Origin: SOIA01 sp050116035
GTDB taxonomy: Bacteria > Acidobacteriota > Aminicenantia > Aminicenantales > Aminicenantaceae
Direction: 5' to 3'
NCBI GenBank assembly: GCA_050116035.1
Contig: JASFPJ010000146.1
Location: 1-7,656, forward strand
DNA length: 7,656 bases
The notes beneath the pieces are model-generated. The model was not told the origin of the DNA. It made no database searches and saw nothing but the letters and a program-made list of their open reading frames with translations. The position numbers were made by a program, and so were the translations under genes. Positions 1 to 5,472 of this stretch are shown piece by piece (position 1 is the stretch's first letter; the number at the start of each line of letters is the position of its first letter).

Positions 1-635
1 CTGAAACCGAAAAGTTTTAGCTGGAACAGTTCTCCGCGACTGTCTGAATTCCTTTTCAGGGATAATGTGATCTCAGAATCTGCTCCCCCCGCACAGCCGA
101 TCGTGAATTCCCCCTCGTCTTCGCTGTCGAGGTTGAGGAGTTTTTTTCCTTTGAGAAAACCTGGCTCTATTTTAGTCGCTCCGGTCAAGCCAGTTTCTTC
201 GTCCACGGTGAAAAGGAACTCCAGAGGGCCATGTGTTAATGTGGAATCTTCCATAATAGCCAGCGAAGCAGCCACACCGATTCCGTTGTCTGCTCCGAGA
301 GTGGTTCCTTTCGCTTGGACCCATTCTCCCTTGACTTCAGCCTGGATTTCGTCCTTGGCAAAATCATGGGCAACATCAGAATTCTTTTCGCCGACCATGT
401 CCAGGTGACCTTGAAGGATGACGCCCTCGGCACCTTCATGTCCGGCAGCGGCTTTTTTTCTGACAACCACATTTCCAACTTTATCTTGTTCCCACTCCAG
501 GTTCGAATTTTCCGCCACTGAAATGACGTAATCACCCATGGCTTTTTCGTTCCCTGAGCAGTGGGGGATTTTTAAGATATGTTCGAAATGTTTCCAGAGG
601 AGAGGTGGCTTAAAGCCTTCGAAGGTAGATGACAT
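1..635 (-). CDS. pepD: PepD-type cytosolic dipeptidase (Xaa-His / non-specific dipeptidase), N-terminal part
   Basis: Translating the reverse strand from the ATG at 635-633 gives 211 codons that run off the left edge, beginning MSSTFEGFKPPLLWKHFEHI. The product should be a cytoplasmic di-zinc peptidase that hydrolyses dipeptides such as Xaa-His, recycling amino acids from peptides. Seen in the sequence: GHLDM (His77, Asp79), TTLGADNGIG (Asp116, the bridging metal ligand), DEE at 145-147 (Glu146 as catalytic base, Glu147 as ligand), NLDSEDEGE with Asp170, and GCAGG at 180-184. These line up with E. coli PepD His80, Asp82, Asp119, Glu149, Glu150 and Asp173 at a constant offset of three, from memory of that protein. 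The family is about 480-490 residues, so more than half, including the lid domain and the last ligand, lies outside the window. The start is supported by GGAGG seven bases upstream. It is transcribed divergently from galK. The family call is secure; exact dipeptide preference is unknown. Confidence 0.93.
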   Translation of the reverse strand, partial: MSSTFEGFKPPLLWKHFEHILKIPHCSGNEKAMGDYVISVAENSNLEWEQDKVGNVVVRKKAAAGHEGAEGVILQGHLDMVGEKNSDVAHDFAKDEIQAEVKGEWVQAKGTTLGADNGIGVAASLAIMEDSTLTHGPLEFLFTVDEETGLTGATKIEPGFLKGKKLLNLDSEDEGEFTIGCAGGADSEITLSLKRNSDSRGELFQLKLFGF

Positions 636-642
636 TATTAAA

Positions 643-647
643 CCTCC
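643..647 (-). promoter_or_regulatory. Ribosome binding site of the pepD-type gene
   Basis: Read on the minus strand this is GGAGG, a strong Shine-Dalgarno match seven bases before the ATG at 635-633. It fixes the start of the dipeptidase gene. It also contrasts with the divergent galK gene, which has no such site. Confidence 0.75.
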
Positions 648-686
648 AGTTTGAAGTAATATGATCTTCCCAAAAAATTAGAAAAA

Positions 687-715
687 ATAATGACATAAAA
701 AATTGTCAGATTCAA
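687..715 (-). promoter_or_regulatory. Possible promoter for the pepD-type gene
   Basis: On the minus strand TTGAAT (715-710) is followed after 17 bases by CATTAT (692-687). Each box matches the sigma-70 consensus at four of six positions. The spacing is ideal and would give a 5' leader of about 45 nt. The region is very AT-rich, so chance matches are likely. A TGACA/TGTCA inverted pair (691-695, 704-708) lies between and across the boxes and could be an operator, but the arms are only five bases. Confidence 0.3.
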
Positions 716-727
716 GGAAAATTATTA

Positions 728-737
728 ATGTGCACAT
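728..737. promoter_or_regulatory. Perfect 10-bp palindrome, candidate operator between pepD and galK
   Basis: ATGTGCACAT is perfectly self-complementary and ends 15 bases upstream of the putative galK -35 box at 753. It sits in the divergent control region where a sugar-responsive regulator could bind. A single short palindrome in AT-rich DNA is weak evidence, and no regulator gene is visible nearby. Confidence 0.25.
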
Positions 738-752
738 AAGTCGTTATCCCAT

Positions 753-782
753 TTGACTTTTCTTTTTTGTTTTCTTTACAAT
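753..782 (+). promoter_or_regulatory. Putative sigma-70-type promoter of galK with near-leaderless spacing
   Basis: TTGACT at 753-758 and TACAAT at 777-782 are separated by 18 bases, and each matches five of six consensus positions. The spacer is almost all pyrimidine, mostly T. Transcription would start around 788-790, only about 7 bases before the galK ATG at 796, and there is no purine-rich ribosome site in between. The boxes are seen directly; the start point is inferred from normal promoter geometry. Confidence 0.55.
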
Positions 783-795
783 TCATGTGCTTCGT

Positions 796-1968
796 ATGGA
801 ACACACTCTAATCCCAGTCTTTGAAAGAATCTTCAGGGTATCTCCTGAGGTCTTCTCTTTTGCTCCTGGCCGGATAAATCTCATCGGTGAACACACGGAT
901 TATAATTTGGGTTATGTCCTGCCTGCGGCGCTGAACCTGAGGAATTATTTTTTCCTCTCTAGAAGACCGGATAACAAAGTCAGTATTTGGGCAGAGAATT
1001 TTAAAGAAAAGAAAGAATTCTCTCTATCCGAGATTTCCTTCGCGGATAATAGCCGATGGGTGAACTATGTTAAGGGAATTTTATGGGTGCTTAAAGAGAA
1101 GGGATTCGAACTTCAAGGAGTTAACGGGCTCATCTGGGGAAATGTTCCTCTAGATGCCGGCTTGAGCTCATCGGCAGCTCTTGAAGTGAGCGTTGTTCAT
1201 GGATTACATGCATTATTCAAACTCGACATCGAGCCGCTGGAGATGGTTAAGATTGCCCGGGAAGCAGAAAATGAATTTGTCGGTGTCCAGTGCGGCATCA
1301 TGGACCAGTTCATATCTGTTTTCGGTCAGGAAAGCAAAGCCCTGTTTTTGGATTGTGAGACACTGGATTATAAGCTCTTCCCGTTGCGTATGATGGAGGC
1401 GGGGCTTCGGATTGTGGTTTATGAGACTGGTGTCCGACGAGAACTGGCCAGTTCAGAATATAACAGGAGGAGGCACGAATCCTCCCAAGCTCTGGATATT
1501 TTGAAAAAGACTGGGGTGAGTAAATATAAAGAAGCGACACTGGGAAAACTCGAGGGGATGAAGGATGAAATGAGTGATGTGGTTTTCAGAAGAGCCAGGC
1601 ACGTCATCAGTGAGAACCAGAGAGTGATGGATGCTGTTCTGGCTTTAGAGAAGGATGATTTCATTCGACTGGGTGAACTCATTTTCCAATCTCATGAGAG
1701 CCTGAGGGATGATTACGAAGTCTCTTGTCCTGAGCTTGACCTTCTGTATGAGTTTGCACAGGAATTCCCCGGCTGTTTGGGAGCGCGTTTAACGGGAGCC
1801 GGATTCGGAGGATCAGGAATCGCTCTTGTCAAAACAGAGGGGATCGCTGTATTCAAGGAGCAGCTTCTTGAAGATGCAGAAAAACAAGGCTTCCCTCGAC
1901 CGATATTCTACGAGGTGAACGTCGGAGAAGGAACCCAGTCTTATCTTCTGAACGAGGAGAAAGAATGA
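796..1968 (+). CDS. galK: Galactokinase (GHMP kinase family)
   Basis: Cytoplasmic enzyme that phosphorylates alpha-D-galactose with ATP to galactose-1-phosphate, the entry step of the Leloir pathway. Length from ATG 796 is 390 residues, normal for GalK. All three GHMP motifs are visible (numbering from ATG 796): APGRINLIGEHTDYN at 23-37, the galactokinase signature with Arg26 and the sugar-contacting Glu32, His33 and Asp35; LDAGLSSSA at 119-127, the ATP phosphate loop; and LTGAGFGGSG at 332-341. GIMDQ supplies the catalytic Asp170, and SEYNRRR has the Tyr222 that contacts galactose. The frame also opens at GTG 787, giving three more residues. I prefer ATG 796 because GTG 787 would lie at or before the predicted transcript start. 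No Shine-Dalgarno is seen for either. The stop overlaps the next gene by ATGA, so the two are probably co-translated. No galT, galE or mutarotase is in the window. N-acetylgalactosamine kinase activity is a remote alternative. Confidence 0.95.
   Translation: MEHTLIPVFERIFRVSPEVFSFAPGRINLIGEHTDYNLGYVLPAALNLRNYFFLSRRPDNKVSIWAENFKEKKEFSLSEISFADNSRWVNYVKGILWVLKEKGFELQGVNGLIWGNVPLDAGLSSSAALEVSVVHGLHALFKLDIEPLEMVKIAREAENEFVGVQCGIMDQFISVFGQESKALFLDCETLDYKLFPLRMMEAGLRIVVYETGVRRELASSEYNRRRHESSQALDILKKTGVSKYKEATLGKLEGMKDEMSDVVFRRARHVISENQRVMDAVLALEKDDFIRLGELIFQSHESLRDDYEVSCPELDLLYEFAQEFPGCLGARLTGAGFGGSGIALVKTEGIAVFKEQLLEDAEKQGFPRPIFYEVNVGEGTQSYLLNEEKE
1954..1959 (+). promoter_or_regulatory. Ribosome binding site inside the galK 3' end
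   Basis: GAGGAG lies in the last codons of galK, five bases before ATG 1965 and eight before the adjacent ATG 1968. Together with the ATGA overlap it allows efficient translation of the exported glycosidase from the galK message. Spacing slightly favours the second ATG. Confidence 0.7.
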
Positions 1969-4544
1969 TGAAAAGGGTAACACTCATTCTTTGGATTGTT
2001 GGTTTTCTTTGTTATCTCACTTTCGGGAGCGAACAATACTCCCTAGAGAAATTCGACTTGAAAGGCGGAGACCTTCGTTTGAGCCGAGCTGTCCAACCCC
2101 ATAGCTATTTTGATGTCCTGGGCCAGAAAAGTGCGGTTCTGGGTAGAGAGAACGGAAATGCTGAGATTTGGATCTATCCATATAAAGTCCTGCACAACTT
2201 CCAGCTCTATTTTCTGATAGAGGATGAGAATGAGATCATCGAGGGAAAAGATGCGGCGAAAAGGATTGATGTTTATCCCCATCAGACTATCATTCACTAT
2301 GTCCATTCCTCCTTTAAGGTCGAAGAGGTCTTCTTTACACCGTTAAGAGAAGCGGGAGTAGCCGTTCTGCTTTCCGTGGAATCGATTAAGCCCCTTTCCG
2401 TGGTGGCCAGCTTTACACCTGATTTGAAACCCATGTGGCCGGCAGGCCTTGGAGGGCAGTACAGCTACTGGGACAATGGGAAGAAATATTTTGTCATTTC
2501 CGAGGGGACGAGGAAGAATGTAGCCCTTGTGGGAAGTCCGGTTGGAGAACGGTTCTCTTCAGGACCCGCACACGCTCTCCCAGAGGGAGACATGAAGATT
2601 AAAATCCATGTGGAACCCGAAACGTCAAAGCGGACATTTTTTCCTGTCTTTATATCAGCCAGCCATACGGGAAGGAAGCAAGCCGATGATCAATATTCCC
2701 GCCTGGGCAATGACTTAAAAAAGCTCTACGAAGAAAAGTCCAGCCATATGGACCGATTGCTCTCCGAACAACTCTCTATTCGAACTCCGAATAAGCTCTT
2801 AAACCAGGCCTTCCTGTGGGCCAAAGTGGCGGTGAATGATGCCTTTGTCTGCAATCCTCAATTGGGATGTGGGTTGGTGGCTGGATATGGTCTGTCCGGA
2901 AGGAGTGAGAGGCCTGGCTTCGCCTGGTATTTCGGAGGCGATACATTTTTCAATTCCTGGGCCATTAACAGCTACGGATCATTCAACATCGCACGACAGA
3001 GTTTGGCCCTTATCCGAAAAAACCAACGGGAGGATGGAAAGATCATGCATGAACTCTCCCAGGGAGCAGGTTTCATTCCCTGGTTTGATGATTATCCATA
3101 CGGATATTATCATGCAGAAACGTCTCCCTATTATATCGTCTCTATGTACGATTATCTGAAATTGTCCGGGGATATGACTTTCATAGGAGAATCCTGGCCA
3201 TCTCTCAAAAAAGCGTATCAATATGTATTGAATGCGGATACGGATGGAGACGGTCTAATGGAAAATACAGTGGCGGGTTTAGCCGCCCTGGAGCTTGGCG
3301 CTTTCTTGAAGAACACCAAGTCGGATATCTATTTGGCGGCATTGTCGACAGAAGCTCATCGTGTGTTTTCGGAGCTCGCATTCCTGATGAAAGATGAGGT
3401 TCTTTCGAACAGGGCCAGGAACACCTTTGACAGGGCTTTAAAAGCCCTCCGCGAGAAATTCTGGGTGGATGAAAAAAAGAGATACGCGCATGCCGTCACG
3501 ACCGAGGATAAGCCACTCACGGAGACAACGGTCTGGCCATTCATGCCTCTCTTTTTTAGGCATCTCACTCCCGAGCGTGCAGATTATGTTCTGGATCTTT
3601 TTGCCTCGTCTGAGATGAGCACAGATTGGGGAATCAGGTCTCTTTCTCCCGAGAGTTCTTATTATGATCCACAAAACTATAATTACGGAACCGTGTGGCC
3701 CTTTCTCACCGGTTATGCCTGTCTTGCCGAATACAACTACGGCCGGTCTCTGTCCGGATACTCTCATCTTATGAGTCTGGCGCATAACACCTTTATTGGT
3801 TCTTTAGGGGATTGTGACGAGCTTTTTTCAGGTGAATTTTTCACGCCTCTCGAGACATCTGTTCCCCATCAGGTGTTTTCGTCTTCGCCTGTGATCACCT
3901 GTCTTGTGCGCGGGCTCTTTGGCTTGGAAGGGAACGCCATGAATCGGGAGATTCAATTCAGGCCCAGCTTTCCCGGAAGCTGGGATCATGTGGAAGCCAG
4001 GAATTTTCGAGTCGGAGAGGATGTTTTTCATTTTGATCTCCAGCGCTCCCTGAGCCGGCTTTCTCTTCAAGTCGAGCCTCAAACCAGCGAGCCTTATATT
4101 CTGCATTTTTCACCCTCTCTTGGGTTAGGAACGCAGGTAAAATCTGTGAGAGTCAACGGCGAGGAGATTGAATTCAGCACTGAAGAGAATAAAGGAGAGG
4201 TGCGTTGCCTTATCAAACTGGAGGTAACCGGAAAAACAGACGTTGAAATCGAAACGGAAAAAGTCGTCCATCTAGATTTTCCTCCCCGTTTCCCACAGGT
4301 CGGGGACAAGACAACCGGATTGAAAATTATTCGAACCCAGTACGGTGATAATGAACTGAGGATTCTTGTTGAAGGATTAGGAGGCAGAGAATACTCTCTG
4401 AACTTGATCACATCGAGGTCGGTGTCGTCTGCAAGTGAAGCTGAAATTAAAGACACTGAGAAATTCGATAAAAAGATAAAAATAAGCATCAAAGGGCAAG
4501 AAGAAACCTTTTTCCGAAAAGAAATCATCATCCGATTCAATTAA
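1965..4544 (+). CDS. Exported (alpha/alpha)6-barrel glycoside hydrolase, amylo-alpha-1,6-glucosidase / debranching-enzyme-like
   Basis: An 859-residue protein with an N-terminal signal peptide: MMKR, a hydrophobic core at about 5-20, and likely cleavage near 21-23. Apparent layout is an all-beta N-terminal domain (about 25-265), a helical barrel (about 275-655), and beta-rich C-terminal segments (about 660-770 and 775-859). Barrel landmarks are FGGDTFFNSW at 323-332, with Asp326 at the position of the conserved barrel acid; NADTDGDGLMEN at 423-434, a calcium-loop-like D-x-D-x-D-G; TDWGIRSLS at 553-561; YDPQNYNYGTVWPF at 567-580, typical of sugar-processing barrels; and DELFSG at 618-623, resembling the GDE pattern 'PEIFxG' and placing Glu619 or Glu624 as a possible catalytic base. 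Such proteins are usually annotated as glycogen-debranching/amylo-1,6-glucosidases, but true debranching is cytoplasmic and this one is exported. Coupling to galK raises the possibility of a galactose-containing substrate. Fold class is fairly sure; substrate and catalytic residues are inferred. The cysteine at 16 is preceded by GFL, which is not a lipobox. Confidence 0.72.
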   Translation: MMKRVTLILWIVGFLCYLTFGSEQYSLEKFDLKGGDLRLSRAVQPHSYFDVLGQKSAVLGRENGNAEIWIYPYKVLHNFQLYFLIEDENEIIEGKDAAKRIDVYPHQTIIHYVHSSFKVEEVFFTPLREAGVAVLLSVESIKPLSVVASFTPDLKPMWPAGLGGQYSYWDNGKKYFVISEGTRKNVALVGSPVGERFSSGPAHALPEGDMKIKIHVEPETSKRTFFPVFISASHTGRKQADDQYSRLGNDLKKLYEEKSSHMDRLLSEQLSIRTPNKLLNQAFLWAKVAVNDAFVCNPQLGCGLVAGYGLSGRSERPGFAWYFGGDTFFNSWAINSYGSFNIARQSLALIRKNQREDGKIMHELSQGAGFIPWFDDYPYGYYHAETSPYYIVSMYDYLKLSGDMTFIGESWPSLKKAYQYVLNADTDGDGLMENTVAGLAALELGAFLKNTKSDIYLAALSTEAHRVFSELAFLMKDEVLSNRARNTFDRALKALREKFWVDEKKRYAHAVTTEDKPLTETTVWPFMPLFFRHLTPERADYVLDLFASSEMSTDWGIRSLSPESSYYDPQNYNYGTVWPFLTGYACLAEYNYGRSLSGYSHLMSLAHNTFIGSLGDCDELFSGEFFTPLETSVPHQVFSSSPVITCLVRGLFGLEGNAMNREIQFRPSFPGSWDHVEARNFRVGEDVFHFDLQRSLSRLSLQVEPQTSEPYILHFSPSLGLGTQVKSVRVNGEEIEFSTEENKGEVRCLIKLEVTGKTDVEIETEKVVHLDFPPRFPQVGDKTTGLKIIRTQYGDNELRILVEGLGGREYSLNLITSRSVSSASEAEIKDTEKFDKKIKISIKGQEETFFRKEIIIRFN

Positions 4545-4640
4545 AAGGGGACAGGCCTCTTTTATTTAAGAAAGAGGGACAGTCCCTCTTTTCTCAAACA
4601 TAAAGACTAAAAGAGACAATCCCTGAAATAAGGGGTGTAT
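4543..4640. repeat. Cluster of three related REP-like hairpin units
   Basis: Three imperfect copies of a short palindromic unit built around GGGACAG occur in tandem. Unit 1 (4543-4563) pairs AAAAGGGG against CCTCTTTT with one mismatch. Unit 2 (4571-4591) pairs AAAGAGGGA with TCCCTCTTT perfectly around CAG. Unit 3 (4609-4640) begins AAAAGAGACAATCCC and pairs ATCCCT with AGGGGT around GAAATA. Unit 1 begins inside the TAA stop of the glycosidase. The arrangement resembles the extragenic palindromes that spread with REP-associated tyrosine (Y1/IS200-like) transposases; no transposase is present here, so that link is inference. Confidence 0.6.
4571..4596 (+). terminator. Putative rho-independent terminator after the galK-glycosidase unit
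   Basis: A perfect 9-bp stem (4571-4579 with 4583-4591) with a CAG loop is followed by TCTC, and the 3' arm itself ends in TTT. It lies 27 bases after the glycosidase stop. The A-rich 5' flank means it might work in either direction. The T-tract is short and interrupted, and the same hairpin is part of the REP-like cluster, so terminator function is uncertain. Confidence 0.45.
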
Positions 4641-4691
4641 TCTTTATGCTCAGTAATTAGGTGATACTTTTGGTAGTTATATTGAAGAGTA

Positions 4692-4781
4692 TAGTGTCAT
4701 TGCGAGCGAAGCGTGGAATTCTATTTGAGGAAAATGCATTTCTTTTGATGAGATTGCTTCACTCCGTTCGCAATAACATTA
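4692..4781. repeat. About 90-bp imperfect inverted-repeat element (ATTGCGAGCGAAGCG type)
   Basis: The left arm, 4692-4722, carries TGTCATTGCGAGCGAAGCG. The right arm, 4750-4781, read in reverse complement carries TGTTATTGCGAACGGAGTG followed by AAGCAATCTC. The arms match at most positions over about 30 bases and flank a 27-base AT-rich centre. The sequence resembles a palindromic dispersed element, 'CATTGCGAGCGAAGCG...GCAATCTC', that I recall from many environmental bacterial genomes, where it behaves like a small non-autonomous mobile element. It has no coding capacity. The arms show several transitions, as expected for an old, decayed copy. Confidence 0.6.
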
Positions 4782-4838
4782 TATAAACGTTGCTGAATCA
4801 CTGAGCGAGTACACATATTCCCTTTTTACTTTTAATGG

Positions 4839-4867
4839 TTGACTTCCTGACCTTTATGTAATAAAGA
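4839..4867 (+). promoter_or_regulatory. Putative promoter of the plsY-like/GT2/znu operon
   Basis: TTGACT at 4839-4844 is followed after 17 bases by TAAAGA at 4862-4867. The -35 box is good (five of six) and the -10 box is weak (three of six). Transcription would begin near 4874, about 8 bases before the ATG at 4882. This echoes the galK promoter: the same TTGACT lies 43 bases from the ATG in both cases. Confidence 0.4.
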
Positions 4868-4881
4868 TGTATTAAAAGAGG

Positions 4882-5472
4882 ATGGTTTTCCAAATCGTTC
4901 TAGGGTGTATTCTCACTTATCTCCTCGGTTCGATCCCTTTCTCATACATAATTGCCAAGAGAGTCAAAGGCATTGATATCCGTGTCAAGGGAGAGGGGAA
5001 TGTCGGGGGACGGAACGTCTGGCACCTGGTCGGGAAAAAGTACGGAATATTAGCCGGCCTCCTGGATATATCCAAAGGATATGGTGCCTACTGGATCGGC
5101 GTTCTCCTCGGGCTTTCGCCCTGGTGGATATGGCTCTGCGGATTTTGTGTTGTCCTGGGACACAACTTCCCTGTGTTTCTCAAAGGAAGAGGGGGAAAGG
5201 GGATTGCAGCTGTTTTGGGATTTCTCCTGGGAATGCAGCCCTTGATCATCTTATTGTCTGGGCTGCTCATCGGAATCATTTATCTTCCTTTCCGCAGCTT
5301 TCACCTGGCTGTCAGCATCGGGATGGCCAGCATTCCCGTTCTCTGGTTTGTGGTTTTGAAAAAACCTTGGGAGGAAATCTTGCTCCTTGTGGCTTTGCTT
5401 CTGACTCTGGGACTGAAAAGGATCATCGATGAGCCTTATATGAGAAAAATCAGACAGGAATCCGGATGGTAG
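4882..5472 (+). CDS. PlsY-family integral membrane protein, divergent (glycerol-3-phosphate acyltransferase-like)
   Basis: A 196-residue, strongly hydrophobic protein with several membrane segments (about 3-25, 54-78, 80-100, 107-135, 140-160, 165-180). PlsY transfers an acyl group from acyl-phosphate to glycerol-3-phosphate to start phospholipid synthesis in the inner membrane. Family features seen are LLGSIPFSYIIAK at 14-26, GIDIRVKGEGNVGGRNV at 30-46 (motif 1), LDISKG at 61-66, and GHNFPVFLKGRGGKGIA at 93-109 (motif 2, the phosphate loop, intact). Odd points: motif 1 usually reads GSGNxGATN with an essential serine, here Glu38, and ATN is GRN. The third motif (RHxxNIxRL...G.E) with its His and Asn is replaced by LKRIIDEPYMRKI near 178-190. 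It may be a specialised paralogue rather than the housekeeping enzyme, so I give no gene symbol. GAGG abuts the ATG with no spacer, an unfavourable Shine-Dalgarno geometry; an in-frame TAA at 4873-4875 rules out an earlier start. The 3' end overlaps the next gene by 7 nt. Confidence 0.8.
   Translation: MVFQIVLGCILTYLLGSIPFSYIIAKRVKGIDIRVKGEGNVGGRNVWHLVGKKYGILAGLLDISKGYGAYWIGVLLGLSPWWIWLCGFCVVLGHNFPVFLKGRGGKGIAAVLGFLLGMQPLIILLSGLLIGIIYLPFRSFHLAVSIGMASIPVLWFVVLKKPWEEILLLVALLLTLGLKRIIDEPYMRKIRQESGW

Larger units (their letters stand above)
4545..4881. other. 337-bp gene-free region between the two forward operons
   Basis: No plausible gene is present on either strand. The region holds, in order, the GGGACAG hairpin cluster with a possible terminator, an AT-rich stretch (4641-4690) with nothing recognisable, the 90-bp inverted-repeat element, and a promoter-like sequence before the PlsY-family gene. 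I looked for a Zur-type zinc operator ahead of the zinc-transport operon and saw no convincing long palindrome. No riboswitch or small RNA is recognised. Confidence 0.6.

Noticed and set aside
67..408. Forward open frame of 113 codons over the dipeptidase gene
   Set aside because: It is antisense to a gene with clear PepD metal-site motifs and its translation is serine/proline-rich without family features.
1965..2030. Possible lipoprotein signal (cysteine at residue 16 of the glycosidase)
   Set aside because: The residues before it are G-F-L, lacking the small residue at -1 and the Leu/Val at -3 of a lipobox, so a cleavable or anchoring signal peptide is more likely.
3438..3785. Reverse open frame of 115 codons inside the glycosidase barrel
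   Set aside because: It lies opposite the conserved barrel motifs (WGIRSLS, YNYGTVWPF), which explain the sequence.
4094..4540. Reverse open frame of 148 codons over the 3' end of the glycosidase
   Set aside because: It is a shadow of a continuous, domain-bearing forward gene, with no recognisable motif or ribosome site.
4543..4640. CRISPR-like array
   Set aside because: The units are unequal, self-palindromic and separated by short AT-rich gaps rather than uniform unique spacers.
4787..4881. Possible Zur operator or riboswitch ahead of the zinc operon
   Set aside because: I found no extended palindrome or recognisable structured leader, and the predicted leader is too short for a riboswitch.
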